Of a stretch of 64,000 bases of DNA, positions 47,500 to 59,994 are shown piece by piece. Origin of the DNA: Saxidomus purpurata (Eukaryota > Mollusca > Bivalvia > Venerida > Veneridae); NCBI GenBank assembly GCA_022818135.1, contig JAFMSR010000006.1, positions 33,086,997 to 33,150,996 on the forward strand. Direction: 5' to 3'. The stretch's first letter is position 1; each line of letters starts with the position of its first letter. The position numbers were made by a program, and so were the translations under genes. The notes under the pieces are model-generated. The model ran no database searches, was not told where the DNA came from, and worked only from the letters and a program-made list of their open reading frames with translations.

Positions 47500-48990
47500 A
47501 AAATTGGCTACAGTAATATACGGGAGTCTACTGTGTATATTATTAATATACGGAAAAATATAAGGAAAACTTAGAAGACGGAGGTGTATGGGGTCGTATC
47601 TGCTGCAAGCCCGTATATTTCAGATATACAATATTCGATATACTTAACAATACGGGAATCTTGATATACGAAAGCCCGTATTCTACTTAAATACGGGACT
47701 GTTCATGCAAGTCCGTAAATTATAAAAGAATGAAGTCCGTATACTTGAAAATATTGATAAACGAAAGCCCGTAGTTTACTAGAATACGGTACCGGTTGCA
47801 ACACCGTATATACTGAAATACGGTAGTGTGCTTGCATGGCCCTAATAACTATAACATGGTATTTGGTATACCTAAATTTAATTTTTACCAGTTCTTACAA
47901 CTTCTATGTATATATTAATCGTTTTCGAGACTCACTCCAGATGAAATTAACCTCGAAAAGAGAGGCGGAGCGAGAATGCGGAATTATTAGTATTGCTTAA
48001 GGACTGGTGGGGATTGAAACATGGACACTTTTAAAATACGGTATTGTGTATACTTACATATACGGGAAACTAGATATACTATCCCGTATATGACTGAAAT
48101 ACGGGAGTGTGCACATAAGTCCGTATATTCCAAAAATACGGCCGGTCTTACACTTAAAAATACGGGAATCTAAATATACTACCACGTATATTCTGAAGAC
48201 GGGAATCCGTAATACTGCTTGAATACGGCATTATGCATACTTACAAAAACGGGAAACTAGATACACAATCCCGTAAATGACTGAAATTTTCATTCATTCT
48301 ACATTGCATTAACTTCTGAATTTCTTTGTCTACAATGTTTATCAAGTCAAACCTGTGTTAAAGAACACCTCCGAAAAAAGACCGCATATCATTACAGGTC
48401 CGTACATCCTCCAGTTAATGTCCAGTATACAGGTCCGTTTATCCTTCTTTATATGTTCAGTATACAGAATGGGAATCAAATCCGTACACTGTAAATATAC
48501 AAGTCTGTATTCCGGTTCCCTATATATGGTAAATACGTATACATGCATGTATATTTCCCGTATTCTACGAAAATACAGGTCCGTATATCCCCCTGTATAT
48601 AGTTGAAACACCATTCCCGTAATACCACGCTGGTACAAGTCCACATTTCTGTCCCGTATATTCCCGGTATGCAAGGAAAATACGATCTCCGTATATTGAA
48701 AAAAAAACACAGGCAGTATACCGGATATCGATTAGTATACAAAACATACTAGCTTAAATATGAAGCAACGTTATAACACATAAAATCAACTACTTTTTAT
48801 GATACGACCTTCGAAAATTTTCATTTATCTGAAATTTACTAGAAGTATTCACACATGTTTATTCGAAGAGTGTCCGTATATGAGTGGAAAGTGTACGGAA
48901 TTCCCGTATACCAGATGTTTCATATACTGATACGTAAACGAGGCTCGTATACTTCCGTTTATTCGAAAAATACGGGGCCGTACACTCCCG
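47500..48990. repeat. Field of CCGTATA...TATACGG dyads
   Basis: At least thirty occurrences of CCGTATA, TACGGG or TATACGG-like words, arranged as imperfect dyads about 30-35 bp apart, e.g. CCCGTATATGACTGAAATACGGG (48089-48111, inner part). Two blocks: 47500-48270 and 48395-48985, with non-repetitive sequence in between and at 47830-48030. The short unit keeps long frames open on both strands (Tyr/Val/Pro-rich frames at 48342-48747), but these are by-products of the repeat. It lies in the intron just before the S1 exon. Confidence 0.75.
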
Positions 48991-49418
48991 TATATCCACC
49001 GGTTTTTCGCAGTGATGCAAAGTGTTTATATGAATAGCTTCTAAAATAATGATATCTTCAAGTGTTAGACTATTTCGCTATTGCATATATATGAAAGAAG
49101 CAAAATTAAAAGCAAGCGTATTGCATTGAATCGCAAAAGAGAAAGCTAAATAGTTCATACATCTTCAAGTTGCAATCAAATCATCGACCTTAAATATTAC
49201 ATACACGTATTGTTTATAGACACACATAGTTGGAAGAGGGGATTCAGTATACGAAATGTTTATAACTATTGCTTTACCGGTATTGGTTTTAGAGATATCT
49301 AAGATTTATTTGGGTTCAAATGTAGCTCTAAATGCCTATGGTTGCTATTTATTTTTCAAGAGAATGTGTTTCAATATCAATGGAGTTTACAATTTACATC
49401 AAAACTTTCTTGTTTCAG

Positions 49419-49547
49419 ATTTTTAACCTTTGTTTCTTGGTGCTGTTCACTTATATTTTGATATTCAACTTAAATCGAACGATTTCTGTGGAAGAGATAG
49501 TACTCATGATCTGGATCTTCACAATATTCTTGGACAATATGCGTAAG
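49419..49547 (+). CDS. TRPM channel exon: transmembrane S1-S2
   Basis: A 129-nt exon after 'ctttcttgtttcag' with donor aag|gtatgt. It encodes IFNLCFLVLFTYILIFNL (S1), NRTISVEEIVLM and then IWIFTIFLDNMRK (S2). TRPM S1-S2 have the pattern 'F..Y.L...Y........s..E..l..wi.t...e..R'. Phase 0 both ends. An upstream exon for the 'FY.AP..KF' segment before S1 is expected but was not found between 46330 and 49418. Confidence 0.9.
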
Positions 49548-49779
49548 GTATGTCTTTATATAGGCTATTGAGTCAAACGTTAAGTAAGACACGTAATAAA
49601 TCCTTATTCTACATGATATCTATACTGTCGTAAACGAAGTTACCTTTTCCTTGGTTGCGTCAGTCCGCAAGTGCGTGCATGTACATTAAATATTGTTAAT
49701 TTTTAGTTTAACTTAGTTAGAATTAATGTCGATTGTAGAAGAAGTTCTTGGCAGTTTTATCATCTGACCTCGAGATTTA

Positions 49780-49905
49780 TTTCGAGGCGTTCTTTCCAGT
49801 ACTCGCTCCGATAGAACTCGAAGTCGTTATGGAGGTAACAGTCTAGTGCCGCTGCAGGACTTCGAACCCACGATATCCGGGTTAGAAGTTCACGGCACCT
49901 CCTTC
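49780..49905 (-). mobile_element. Possible SINE fragment with B-box-like motif
   Basis: On the minus strand GGAGGTGCCGTGAACTTC... leads to GTGGGTTCGAAGTCC, which fits a tRNA B box. The A box is not convincing and no target duplication was seen. Confidence 0.35.
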
Positions 49906-50146
49906 AATAATCTTGTTTGCGCTAGATCTTAATGTCATATTCAACGAAACATAATAGGAGGCTTCATTCTAAGTCTACATCCTGTTGGTTTTCAAATGGA
50001 TTCAAACGAACGAAATACGAAACGTTCTATAAGTTGCAATCTAATATGAATATACTCATATCGTTAACGTTTTGATGCAATTCAAGAAGGACGATAGCAA
50101 GGTCTTTTGGATTTTTATGTACAATTTTGTCCGCAGCATATCCTGA

Positions 50147-50325
50147 ATGACATCTTGGTTATTGAGTTTTAATGAAATGTCAAGCGAGGCTTTATTTCCA
50201 ATGTTTCTTTGCTTGGATTACAAAAAACGACAGGAGGCAGTTTTAGATTTTTTTTATGAATTTGCCCATACTATTTTACGATTAAAAGAACAAATAACAC
50301 AACAAGAACAACACAATTTATGTCA
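50147..50325 (+). other. Unassigned coding-like frame ending at a donor
   Basis: The frame contains CLDYKKRQEAVLDFFYEFAH and ILRLKEQITQQEQHNLCQ, then gtgaga at 50326, a fair donor. The charged helical look is more protein-like than other open frames nearby, but there is no good acceptor and it does not match TRPM between S2 and S3. It may be an old mobile-element or host-gene fragment. Confidence 0.25.
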
Positions 50326-50429
50326 GGTGAGATATTCCTTGATGGACGGTTATTTGTATAATCCAAGTGGCACAATTTGAAAGTGACATACAAATGTACG
50401 TATTTTGGCGCTGTTGGATACATGTAATG

Positions 50430-50700
50430 GCCCTTGAATTATCTAAAATTGGCCATCCTATCCTTGTCCGCTCTCCAAGTCAAACAGTTTTTTTCTGATC
50501 TTCACTAAACTTGCTGGAAATATTTGTGGCAATAATGTCTGGGCTAAATTCGATAACCAGCCAAACCGCCAAAAGGTACTTTTGGATTTTTGTCATTGAA
50601 TTTTCGAAAAACGATGAAATTAGCCTTGTCCGCTCTATAGTTAAAACAGGTTAATTATCCTTGTCCTCTCTATATTTAAAATAGGTTTTACAAATCCTAT
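50430..50700 (+). repeat. Short repeat cluster with CCTTGTCCGCTCT words
   Basis: CCTTGTCCGCTCT or close variants occur near 50464, 50622 and 50661. Similar 'cttgtccgga' words head the monomers at 58125-58690. Confidence 0.5.
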
Positions 50701-51214
50701 GAACTGCCAGAAACTGAATAATGCCTCTCTTACGGGCGTATTTTGTGACAGTTTTGCACTCTTGTTCAATAATGATGTAAATTCCAAAAACTGTTTTAAA
50801 CTGAGTGTGATTCATATTATTTTACAATAGGTGATATATTGGTAGCGTTTATGCACGTTTGCTACTTACATGTAGGTGACGTAGAAGTACTAATAATTCA
50901 CAGAAAGGTACGTAAGCGTATAATGGTGACTAGTTACTGTTTATGTCAACTAGACATGTTGTGGCAATATGCTGACTTTGCTTGATACATGTATCATACT
51001 ATAATAGTAGAACGTTTTCTTTCAATAACACGTTAGAAGTCAACAGGCAATCACAATATTATATCTTGTTAACACAATTGCTAAAATACGGAAACTAGTA
51101 CTTAGAGTCCGATACATATAATTTGGCAAATCAAGTTCTTATCAGACGAATATTTGCTGTTTTCTCGCGCAAAGCGTAACACGAACATCATCGTTTTTCT
51201 CCAGCACTCGGCAG

Positions 51215-52090
51215 TAATGAATGACAAGAGGGCGTTCGGGTCAAGATGGCCCTATATCACACACCGGGGTATCATTGCTCCACCAGACTAGACAAAAGAT
51301 CATGGTCAAGGTCAGCCGAGATCTCCTTGCAAAACTGTACACAACCAAAATTTAATCATCGTAGCTTAAAGAACAAAACTATATATCAAAAGGTCAACAC
51401 CAATGTACCCGGTATAAAAACTTTTGACTTAATGTTTCGCAGTTACGATCTTGTCTAACCTTCATCACACCGACAAACATTCTGACTTATTTTCAAGACG
51501 AAAAATAACTTGGTTTCAAATTTGGCTTCTGGAATGTTCGTAGGTTTTTCAGGATTTGACCAAAACTTCTTGGTTTTGACCCCACGAAACTTGATATAGA
51601 GTTCATCAAAGTAAACATTCTGACTTTCAAGATGATTTTGTTCAAAATGTAAATTCTAGTATATTGATGTTCTATCATTTCACCGTGTGACCTAGATTCT
51701 GATTCCATGTCAATAAATTTCAAACTTGACCTGGAATTTAAGGAAACACTCATTCTAACAAATTATAGGATTATTAGGTGCAACTGTGTCTTCTGGGGTG
51801 ATCACAAGGTTTTTCTATTATTTGACCTGGTAACGTAGGTGTTAATGATTCCATGTATTGACCTATATTGCATCACGACAAACATACTGACCATTTTTCA
51901 GAATGATTGAGTACAAGATACGGCTTCTACGATGTTCACATAATGTTATTATTTGACATGGTGACGTAGCTTTTGATCCCATGTAATCCAGTTTCAATAT
52001 TATCAAGACAAATAATTTGACAAATTTTAATGATTACATGTATCTGACGAAGAATGTGGCCTTTAGTGTGTTCGCAAGGTACGCTTGGAC
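51215..52090 (-). repeat. Degenerate ~140-bp monomer array, reverse orientation
   Basis: Starts with ATGACAAGAGGGCG...AGATGGCCCT, the complement of the hairpin end of the element at 35066-36204. It continues with diverged units that repeat 'ttttgaccccacg(aa)cttgat', 'catcaaagtaaacattctgac', 'atttgacctggt' and 'gtgacgtagcttttgatccc'. Orientation is opposite to 35066-36204. Confidence 0.6.
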
Positions 52091-54309
52091 ATGCTCATGT
52101 TCATGCTAGATGTTAACTCATCTTCAGTCATAAATTATCTTACAGAATGTACACAAGCAAGACAAATATTTCATCGAACAAATTTAAACCGTTAAAAATG
52201 ATCTTGCTTACTGATTATTTAGCAACGAATGCTACAATTTTAATACTATTATGTCCATTATTGAGATAATTGTCTTCATAAGATTTCAAAGATAAAGCGA
52301 AATTATTGCATCAAATCTACATAAATATCTAGCAACTGGCGACCATTATACGTTTCAGTACATGTACTTACCACTTTTCAGACGTTGTCCTTATCACTGC
52401 CTTTAATAATTATTTCAAAACCTTCTATATGTCAAATATTGTTTTCTATGGTAACATATTTTTGCCGTATGTTACCACGGACCTATGTTACTGAATTTGC
52501 AAGGACTTTCTTTTCACGATTTTCCGTTTTTAGGTGTCCGAAGGACAACTAATACTAGCATTTTGAGGCTTGATTCTTAAACCGAAGACTGATTATTCTC
52601 ATCTGAAAATCGTCCGACACAAAATAGTTCAACGATCAGAATCAAACATTTGAGAATGTACGTATATTGCCGGAAACAATTCATGCTTGTTGAATATTTC
52701 ATGCTAAACTCTACACAAACATTTATCATACAGAACCATTTTCGTCATATGTTGATATATTTTTTCTACACATAGTATGCTCGGAGTCAGATTGTTTTAT
52801 TTATACTGTAAACAGGCCCCCCTTCACATATTATCCGCCATTGAAGAAAATAGTCAGGATAAACAATTTACACGATCGGAGGATCTCGGCAGATTCCGTT
52901 AACATATGCCGAGGTGTTTCGATTGATAGTTTTACGAGTTGTTTTTCCGCCATATTGGATAGTTGTAACGAGAACAAATTGACTGACCTTGACTATTATC
53001 GTCTTCCAGGGTGAATGTGAATATCAGTTAAAAAAGGAGAAGGGTAAAATCGGTCAAGATTTCCCTATCCTAATGCATCAGTGGTTTGCCAACTTTTCAG
53101 ACAAACGAACATGAAATTTTGTAATGAATATGCTCTGGACCTACGAGAATGGATTTCCCGAACACGTATGCAAATTGCGTTAGCAGTAAGTCAACCTTGG
53201 GTGATTCGTAAATAAATTAGAATGTATCTTAACTCTTTTCAAAGGAGAATTTCTCTTTAACCGGAAGCAATTATTTATAAATTCACTGTACATATAAAAT
53301 TGAGTATGGTATATCTAAGACAATGACAGACAAACAATGTGCGTATTACTATCTGTTATTTGTTATCTGTGGTATAACTTTTTATCATAATCACCAGTCC
53401 TTTGATAATGGCTAAACGTCATAACTGATAGGCTTTGAACAGGCTGAGAATATCTCCCGATTGGGAGTTTATTTTGTCAGTGCATGTTTATATATTTATC
53501 AAGATCAAGATATATTATTGTAAGCAATAAGAATAAGCAAATTTCATGTCAATATCTTGTTGGTGAAATTTTGACTTTTTTACCAACTGAAAAACCAGAG
53601 GGTAATGTGTTTATCAGGTCTGTATAAATGACATGAATATTCTGTAAAAAATTTACTTGCGCCTTTTCTTTGAAATTGTACTTTTCTATTGGTAAAGTTT
53701 TGATTTGATTTGATTTGATTTGAAGCAAATTTTATAAAGGTCCGTCCATAAGAGCAAATATGTTAGCTTGAATTTGTGGATGAGACCTCGGCATGTCTCC
53801 CATCATGCCTATACCTATCAAACGTGTTTTTCTGTTTCCAAAATAGGAGAAATTTAACTGACTGCAATTTCCAGCCAGTATAGCAAAAGGTTGAATTTGA
53901 TTGGTTGCCAAAGAGTTAGCCAATCACGGCGACCAATGAGATCTAAGTGTGATTGACCTAGTTTGTATGTCTGGATCGTGGTAGCCTAACAGTTTTTAGA
54001 AAATTTTGATACTAGATGTTATATGTGTTTGTTTTGTAAAGTAAAAATCCCCTTTAATAAAGTGTTGTCCTATTTTTACTTTGCTTAGCGTTTTGTAATG
54101 ATAAAAGTTTTGATTGTCCTTAATGAGAGAATAAAATGTTGTTCGAAAGATGGTTTTACTTATTTTAACAGTATGCATGAAAGTTTGACCTATTTTCCTA
54201 CTCTGAAATTTTGAAAATATAAAAACCCCTTAAAAGCCAAATAAGCCAGCAACCGCACTGGCTACTTGTTAACTTCACTTCTTTAATTATAATAATGTAC
54301 AATAGAAAA
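52091..54309. other. Intron sequence, no gene seen
   Basis: A TTGAT microsatellite lies at 53699-53724. A CCAATGAG/CCAATCACGG-rich patch (53900-53945) may be part of an older element. No exon recognised. Confidence 0.5.
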
Positions 54310-55620
54310 TTATAAAGAGACTTGTACTAGTTGGTTGTTTACTACCGGAGCTGGTGTGCCCCAGGGATCTATATTAGGTCCTCTGCTTTTTCTTATTTAT
54401 GTGAATGACATGTCAGCTGTTGTAAAAAACAAACTGCTTCTCTATGCTGATGACTCAGCAATTCTTGTGTCTGCCAAAAACAAGTATGATATTGAAAATT
54501 TCTTAAGTGGAGACCTGAATATTGTCAGTCAATGGCTCATATGTAACAAACTATCTCTTCATCTTGGTAAGACAGAATCTATTTTATTTGGGTCAATGCA
54601 AAGGTTAAAAAAAGCAAATCTTGAAATAAATTGCAATGGTCAATCCATTGAATCCAAATCTTCAGTTGAATATCTTGGTGCAACCATTGATCAAAGTTTG
54701 TCTTTTGAGTCTATGGCTAGGTCTGTACATGTAATTAAGAAATCCAATGCTCGGTTAAAATTCCTGTACCGTAAAAGTGAATTTCTCACTCTGCATACAA
54801 AAATAAACTGTTAGTTACATCACATATACAATGACATTTTGACTATGCCTCTTCTACCTGGTTTAATAGTTTAACACAGGAATTAAAAAACAAGTTACAG
54901 GTCACACAAAATAAACTTATACGTTTTGTGTTGAATTTACATCCAATGTCACACATTGGAATTGAGCATTTTTCACGTCTGAACTGGTTACCAGTTTCAA
55001 GTAGAGTTAATCAGATAACTCTCTGTCATGTTTATAAAATTAATTCTAATGTTGCCCCTTCATATTTAAGTGAACACTTTACCCCTATCAATACTGTTCA
55101 TGATTATCCCACAAGGTTTAGAGCAAAGGCATATCCCTCCTTTGATGGTACAGGTTTTTCTATGTCAGATAGTAAGAGATATGCTCTCCCAGTGGTCAAA
55201 TGTTTTGGAAAAAAACATTTGCATACAACGGTTGTTGTCTATGGAACAGTCTGCCACAAAATGTGAGGGATGCAACGACCATGTATTCATTTAAATGTAA
55301 GATTAAGGAACATTTTTTAAGCTTAATTTGACTTCTTTTTTTTAATGTCATGCAATCAGGATTTTTATACAAACTTCTGTTAAGGCATTTTGCTGTGATT
55401 TTTTACTGTGATAAATTGTATCTTCCTATGTCATACAATACTATATCTTAAGGACCACAATGGAAATAAGAGTTTGTTTTAGCTCTTTGTTGTGTTATCC
55501 TTTACATGTAATGTTGATTGACATGGCTATATTAATGCATACATGTTTGTTTTAATTATAAGTTGCCATGTAAATTGTACATTTTATGTTGAAACAAATC
55601 TATCTATCTATCTATCTAGC
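54310..55620 (+). pseudogene. CR1/L2-like non-LTR 3' fragment
   Basis: A 5'-truncated reverse transcriptase: GVPQGSILGPLLFLIYVNDM (motif B), KLLLYADDSAILVSAKN (YADD catalytic box intact), WLICNKLSLHLGKTESILFG and SVEYLGATIDQSLSF. A frame break follows near 54810, then IRFVLNLHPMSHIGIEHF, LNWLPVSSRVNQITLCHVY and NVAPSYLSEHF, the usual C-terminal part. It ends in a (CTAT)n tail at 55600-55618, typical of the 3' end of this group. Dead by truncation and frameshift. Confidence 0.88.
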
Positions 55621-57480
55621 TTGCAGCAAAATTCAGATAGTAAATTAACCAATGGAGCCAGGAGAGACAAAAATGATTAGCCAATCAGCAGGGTGCTAAT
55701 GGCCGCCAGTTCGGTCTACTAATGTTGAAAAAGCACAGTCATTAATGTAATTCTTTGAATCATTTCTATTATAAAATGGATAGAATGCCAAAATTAGTCT
55801 TTAAATATATGAATGTTGATTGTTAAGGTTTTAGCCCTATCGGGCTATTTTAGCTCATTCGGGGTATTTACCCTGCTCGGGAAATATGCTCAGCATGTTG
55901 AAACTCGAGGACCGTTGTCACTTCAGCGTAAAATTTTCAATAGTCAATGTGAGATTTTTAAACGTCGACCCATGGGTCATAGAGTTTCGAGTCTTGTATT
56001 CTTATGTTTGCACATCACAATTTTTCATTTTGTGTGTTGAAATGAAGCTTTACTGTTGCATTTTCGGAAAATTCTTAAAACAGCTACGTCTAGCAGCTGG
56101 CTTAAATGTACCGGTTTTCCTGTTTGTCACATATCTTCCTGACCTCTCATGTCAGTGGTTTTCTGAAAGGGATTAGATTAAAATACAAGCTACCCCTCCG
56201 TTTCTCACTTTCTGTTGCGTCAATGATTGATGTGGCCTGGGTGTTTGGAGTTAACAAGTTGATTGACATGTACATTAAGTAATAGACGCTTGAATGAAAA
56301 TTCCTACGGGTCAAATATGACTCGTAGGGTGTTTTTAATGTGGGTCAAATACAGGTATTTCAAAATTTTCATGGGTCAGAACCCAGGAGCTTGGGTCTAC
56401 TAAACACCCTTGCCATGTTTGTACACATTATAAAAGTAACTGTTTCTTTGCTTTTTATTTTTCTTAATTCTGTAAAACATGACTTGTAAAGACTCTAACA
56501 TTCTTTCTTTCAGGGAAAAGGGCATACTTGTATGATAGACTGAATCAAGACTGGGTCCTGTCAGTAAGCTTTTAAGCTGTACTCGTCAACCAATGCTTAC
56601 AGAAGAGGAAACGCCATTGGTATTCATCTTGACTCTAATGAAACAGGCGCGACTTCGCAGATGGACATTGATGGTAATTTAATGGATGATATGCATGCAG
56701 TTTTACAGAAACTAACTGGACCGAAACGTCGGAGCTGAAAACTGAAGTGCTGAAACTGAAGATGAGTTTCTATATTGACTATTGCAGGGACAATAATGAC
56801 AAATTGAAGCACCTTACTGGTCTCCAAGCATTTTCAATGTTGATGTTGCTTTATCAGTTTCTTGAACCATATTATGATATTTACCAAACAGACTAGCTAT
56901 TAACAAGTTCAAACTTGGCAACTAATTTGCAACGATTTTAGACTGTTTCCAGATGTTTATTGAAAAGCCATCTGGACTTGATGTCTATAAAGCCACGCTG
57001 GGACAAAATAATTTAAGTTTATATGTTGAGCTTACCCTTTTTAGGTAGAATAATAAATAGCCAATTTACTAAGCTACTGTGTCATTGTAAAAAAACTTAA
57101 TTCATTCTTATTCAGCGAATAAACATGATAAATGACAGGGAAATTGCAGTTTTATATTTACATTATACCAAGGTACAGAGTGAAACAATATCGGTATAAT
57201 CCGGCGGATTCACGTCACTACCTTGATAACCCTATTAAATCGTTGTAAAAGTTTTCAATTAGTAGTCTAGTAGATATGAATAGGGTTTTCACATGCTTTA
57301 GGAATAGCTTATGCGCTTGGTTTTGTTGAGGAGGAAGTTTATTTGACTGATTTATTTAATCATAATTATTTATTCATTCTACAGGTATAGGGATTTAATG
57401 CCTTGTTTACTTCAGATTCATTCATTTATTTTGATGTTCAATTGTACAGTATTGTTGTTGAACCTCTTGCAACTCAATAT
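55621..57480. other. Intron sequence with a coding-like patch at 56520-56740
   Basis: After 'tctttctttcag' (56513) one frame reads GKRAYLYDRLNQDWVLS up to gtaagc. After another 'cttacag' (56601) a different frame reads RGNAIGIHLDSNETGATSQM and ends ...TGPKRRS with a stop near 56738. This looks like the relic of a spliced or processed gene. I do not recognise the protein. Confidence 0.3.
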
Positions 57481-57489
57481 AGCTGCCAA

Positions 57490-58015
57490 AATGGCCGTTC
57501 AGTGTATGCATGTGCGTCCGTACATCTAAGTTTAGCTATCCATGTATTGAGGTGGCACAATTGTTCACCATCACGAGACGGAGTGCCATGCCCAATTACC
57601 AGGTCCCTAGTTAAGGTCAATGTCACTCTTAGAGGTTAACGGTCAAATTTAAGAATGACTTTGTTCGGAGCATATCTTCTTCATGCTTAAGGGATTTTGA
57701 TGTTACTTGGCACAAATGTTCACCACCGGATCATGTGCATGAGCAAGGTCTAGGGTCAAGGTCACATTGCTAAGTCCGACAATATCTTTGTCCGGAGAAT
57801 TTCTGCATGCAGGGATTTTGATTTAACTTGGCACAAATGTTCACCACCGTTAAACGGAGAATCATTTGCATGAGAAAGGTCTAGGGTCAAGGTCACACAT
57901 AGAGGTACATTGTTAAGTCCAATGATATCTTTGTCCGGAGAATATCTGCATGCAGAGATTTTGATTTAACTTGGCACAAATGTTCACCACCATGAGCTAC
58001 CCTTGTTTTTAGAAT
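57490..58015 (+). repeat. ~140-bp monomer array ('ggcacaaatgttcaccacc')
   Basis: Four units repeat TTGGCACAAATGTTCACCAC, 'aaggtctagggtcaaggtca', 'tgttaagtcc(g/a)a', 'atatctttgtccggagaat' and 'gggattttgattt'. It ends at ATGAGCTACCCTTGTTTTT, a common end form for such elements in bivalves. Confidence 0.8.
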
Positions 58016-58124
58016 TACTTCCCTTTGTAGTTACTGTACATAGCTTACTACTATTTTATTACTACCTGTTGAGAAAAATCGAGACGACTTTTCTGTGGTA
58101 CAACATGCATGTTACATCTCATAT

Positions 58125-58690
58125 TTATACCCCCGAAACGAAGTTTCCCGAGGGGGGTAAATAGGGGGGTAAATAGGAGTCACCCGGTGGTTGGTCGGCT
58201 GGTCGGTCTGTTGCATTTTCCTTGTCCGGAACTTAAAAACTACTAGTTGGAATTCAACGCAACTCCATACAATGGTCTAGCACAATGAGAGGAAGTCCAG
58301 TGTTTAAGAATCATAACGATATCTTGACTAATTACAGAGTTATTGCCCTTTGTTATTTTTCCTTGTCCGGAGCACAACTTGAAAACTTCTGGTTGGAATT
58401 CAATACAACTTCATACAATGGTCAAGCACAATGACAAAAGTGCAGTGCAAAATAATGATAACTCTATCTTGACTCATTACAGAGTTATTGCCCTTTGTTA
58501 CTTTTACTTGTCCGGAGCTTAATTCGAAAACTACTGGTCGGAATTCCATACAACTTCATACAATGGTCAAGCACAGTGAGAGGAAGTGCAGTGTACAAGA
58601 ACCATAACGCTATCTTGACAAATTACAGAGTTATTGCTGCGAACAATATCTCTTTTTTAGTTTTTTTTGCAAGGTTTTCTGTTACTTTGA
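58125..58690 (+). repeat. ~145-bp monomer element with 'ACCCCCGAAACGAAGTTTC' head
   Basis: Starts TATACCCCCGAAACGAAG, has G-rich GAGGGGGGTAAATAGGGGGG and a GGTCGG microsatellite. Three monomers follow, each with 'cttgtccggag(c)', 'aactactggttggaattcaa', 'caacttcatacaatggtcaagcaca' and 'cttgactaattacagagtta'. Long frames within it are repeat artefacts. Confidence 0.8.
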
Positions 58691-59994
58691 ACTTCTTCAG
58701 TTTATAAAGCAGTCTTTCAAGGTTATAAATCACATTTAGTGATAGGTGTAGTTAGGTATAATTTTACCTTTCTCTACTTGGTAAGGAGTTGGCCCTTTTT
58801 ACACCATGTGGCTCAACACAGTTTTTGAGTTTATACAAGTGTACGTCAGTCCTATGTAGACTCTAATATATCATAAGAAACTTAAGTATGATTCATATTT
58901 GGAGGAAATATTAAAGATAGATACATAAAAAATGTACAATATTGTGTACGCACCACTCAGCTAGGGCAGGATTTATAAATTTAGGGAGAAATGATGTTGC
59001 AGAAAAGACAGTTTGATTTACATACCACTAGGCCATCGTGATTTGATACTTCATGCAATGATTGAAGACATTTATGATATGGAGAACTGTAGATTTAGAT
59101 AACTTAATTATTTAATAAATCTCCCTTTCTGTTAAAACCTTGTCATGAAAAGTTGGATACTATTGAACACTGGGATTGAATTAATACTTGAATCTCACCA
59201 TCAGGCAGTGCTGTGACCAAGAGCCACAACTCTAGCTAATCCCATAATTAACGCATTTATTACTCTTCCATGAAATTGTCAGCCGTTTGATTGGTCAATG
59301 ACACGGAAGTTCATATTGATATAAATGGGCAAGCTGGTAATATACACTTACCATATGTCATTGTACTCCATACTAAACGTGAGTGTTCGCATTAAGTTCA
59401 TCAATGGAGCAGTCATATTCTAACTAGAATGCAGCTCTGCAGTATTGAATCATCACTGTCCTCTTGTTACAATGTTACAATACCATTTAAGATCTGTATG
59501 CTTTGGGAAGTGGTCACCATTATCGTATAAAGGACACCTCCAGTGCCTTCAGTGCTTTGATTTAATATATTTGCGCAAATCTGCAAAAATAATGTATAAT
59601 ACCAACAGTTTTGTCTGGTTATGCTCAATGCCGCCGATTTTGCATGGTTTTTATCTTATTTTCATACTCTGTCGTCTTTAACCCCTAAAAGGATAAAACA
59701 ATGTAAAAGTATGTAAAGTACTATTATTTCCATTTCATTTGACTTGAAAACGTCTAATTTTTTTAGGGGAAACAAAGAATAATTTGATCGGTTATCTTAA
59801 GCTGTAATTAATTAATACTCACTCTGGCAATCTTTTTTTTAATCAAAATGTTAGACTTTTGTTACAAACAGTGTTTGTTTTATTCTCGCCCAATGCAAAA
59901 GTTTCTCGCGAGACATTTACGTCAGAATGAGACATCATTGCGTTATGTAAGCGCAGCATCAAAATCCAACAACGAACGATATTATAGACTGAAG
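58691..59994. other. Intron sequence, no gene seen
   Basis: AT-rich, no exon, repeat array or terminal repeats recognised. Confidence 0.5.

Noticed and set aside
48342..48747. Tyr/Val-rich proteins on both strands
   Set aside because: Overlapping open frames on both strands arise from the CCGTATA dyad repeat; no splice or family evidence.
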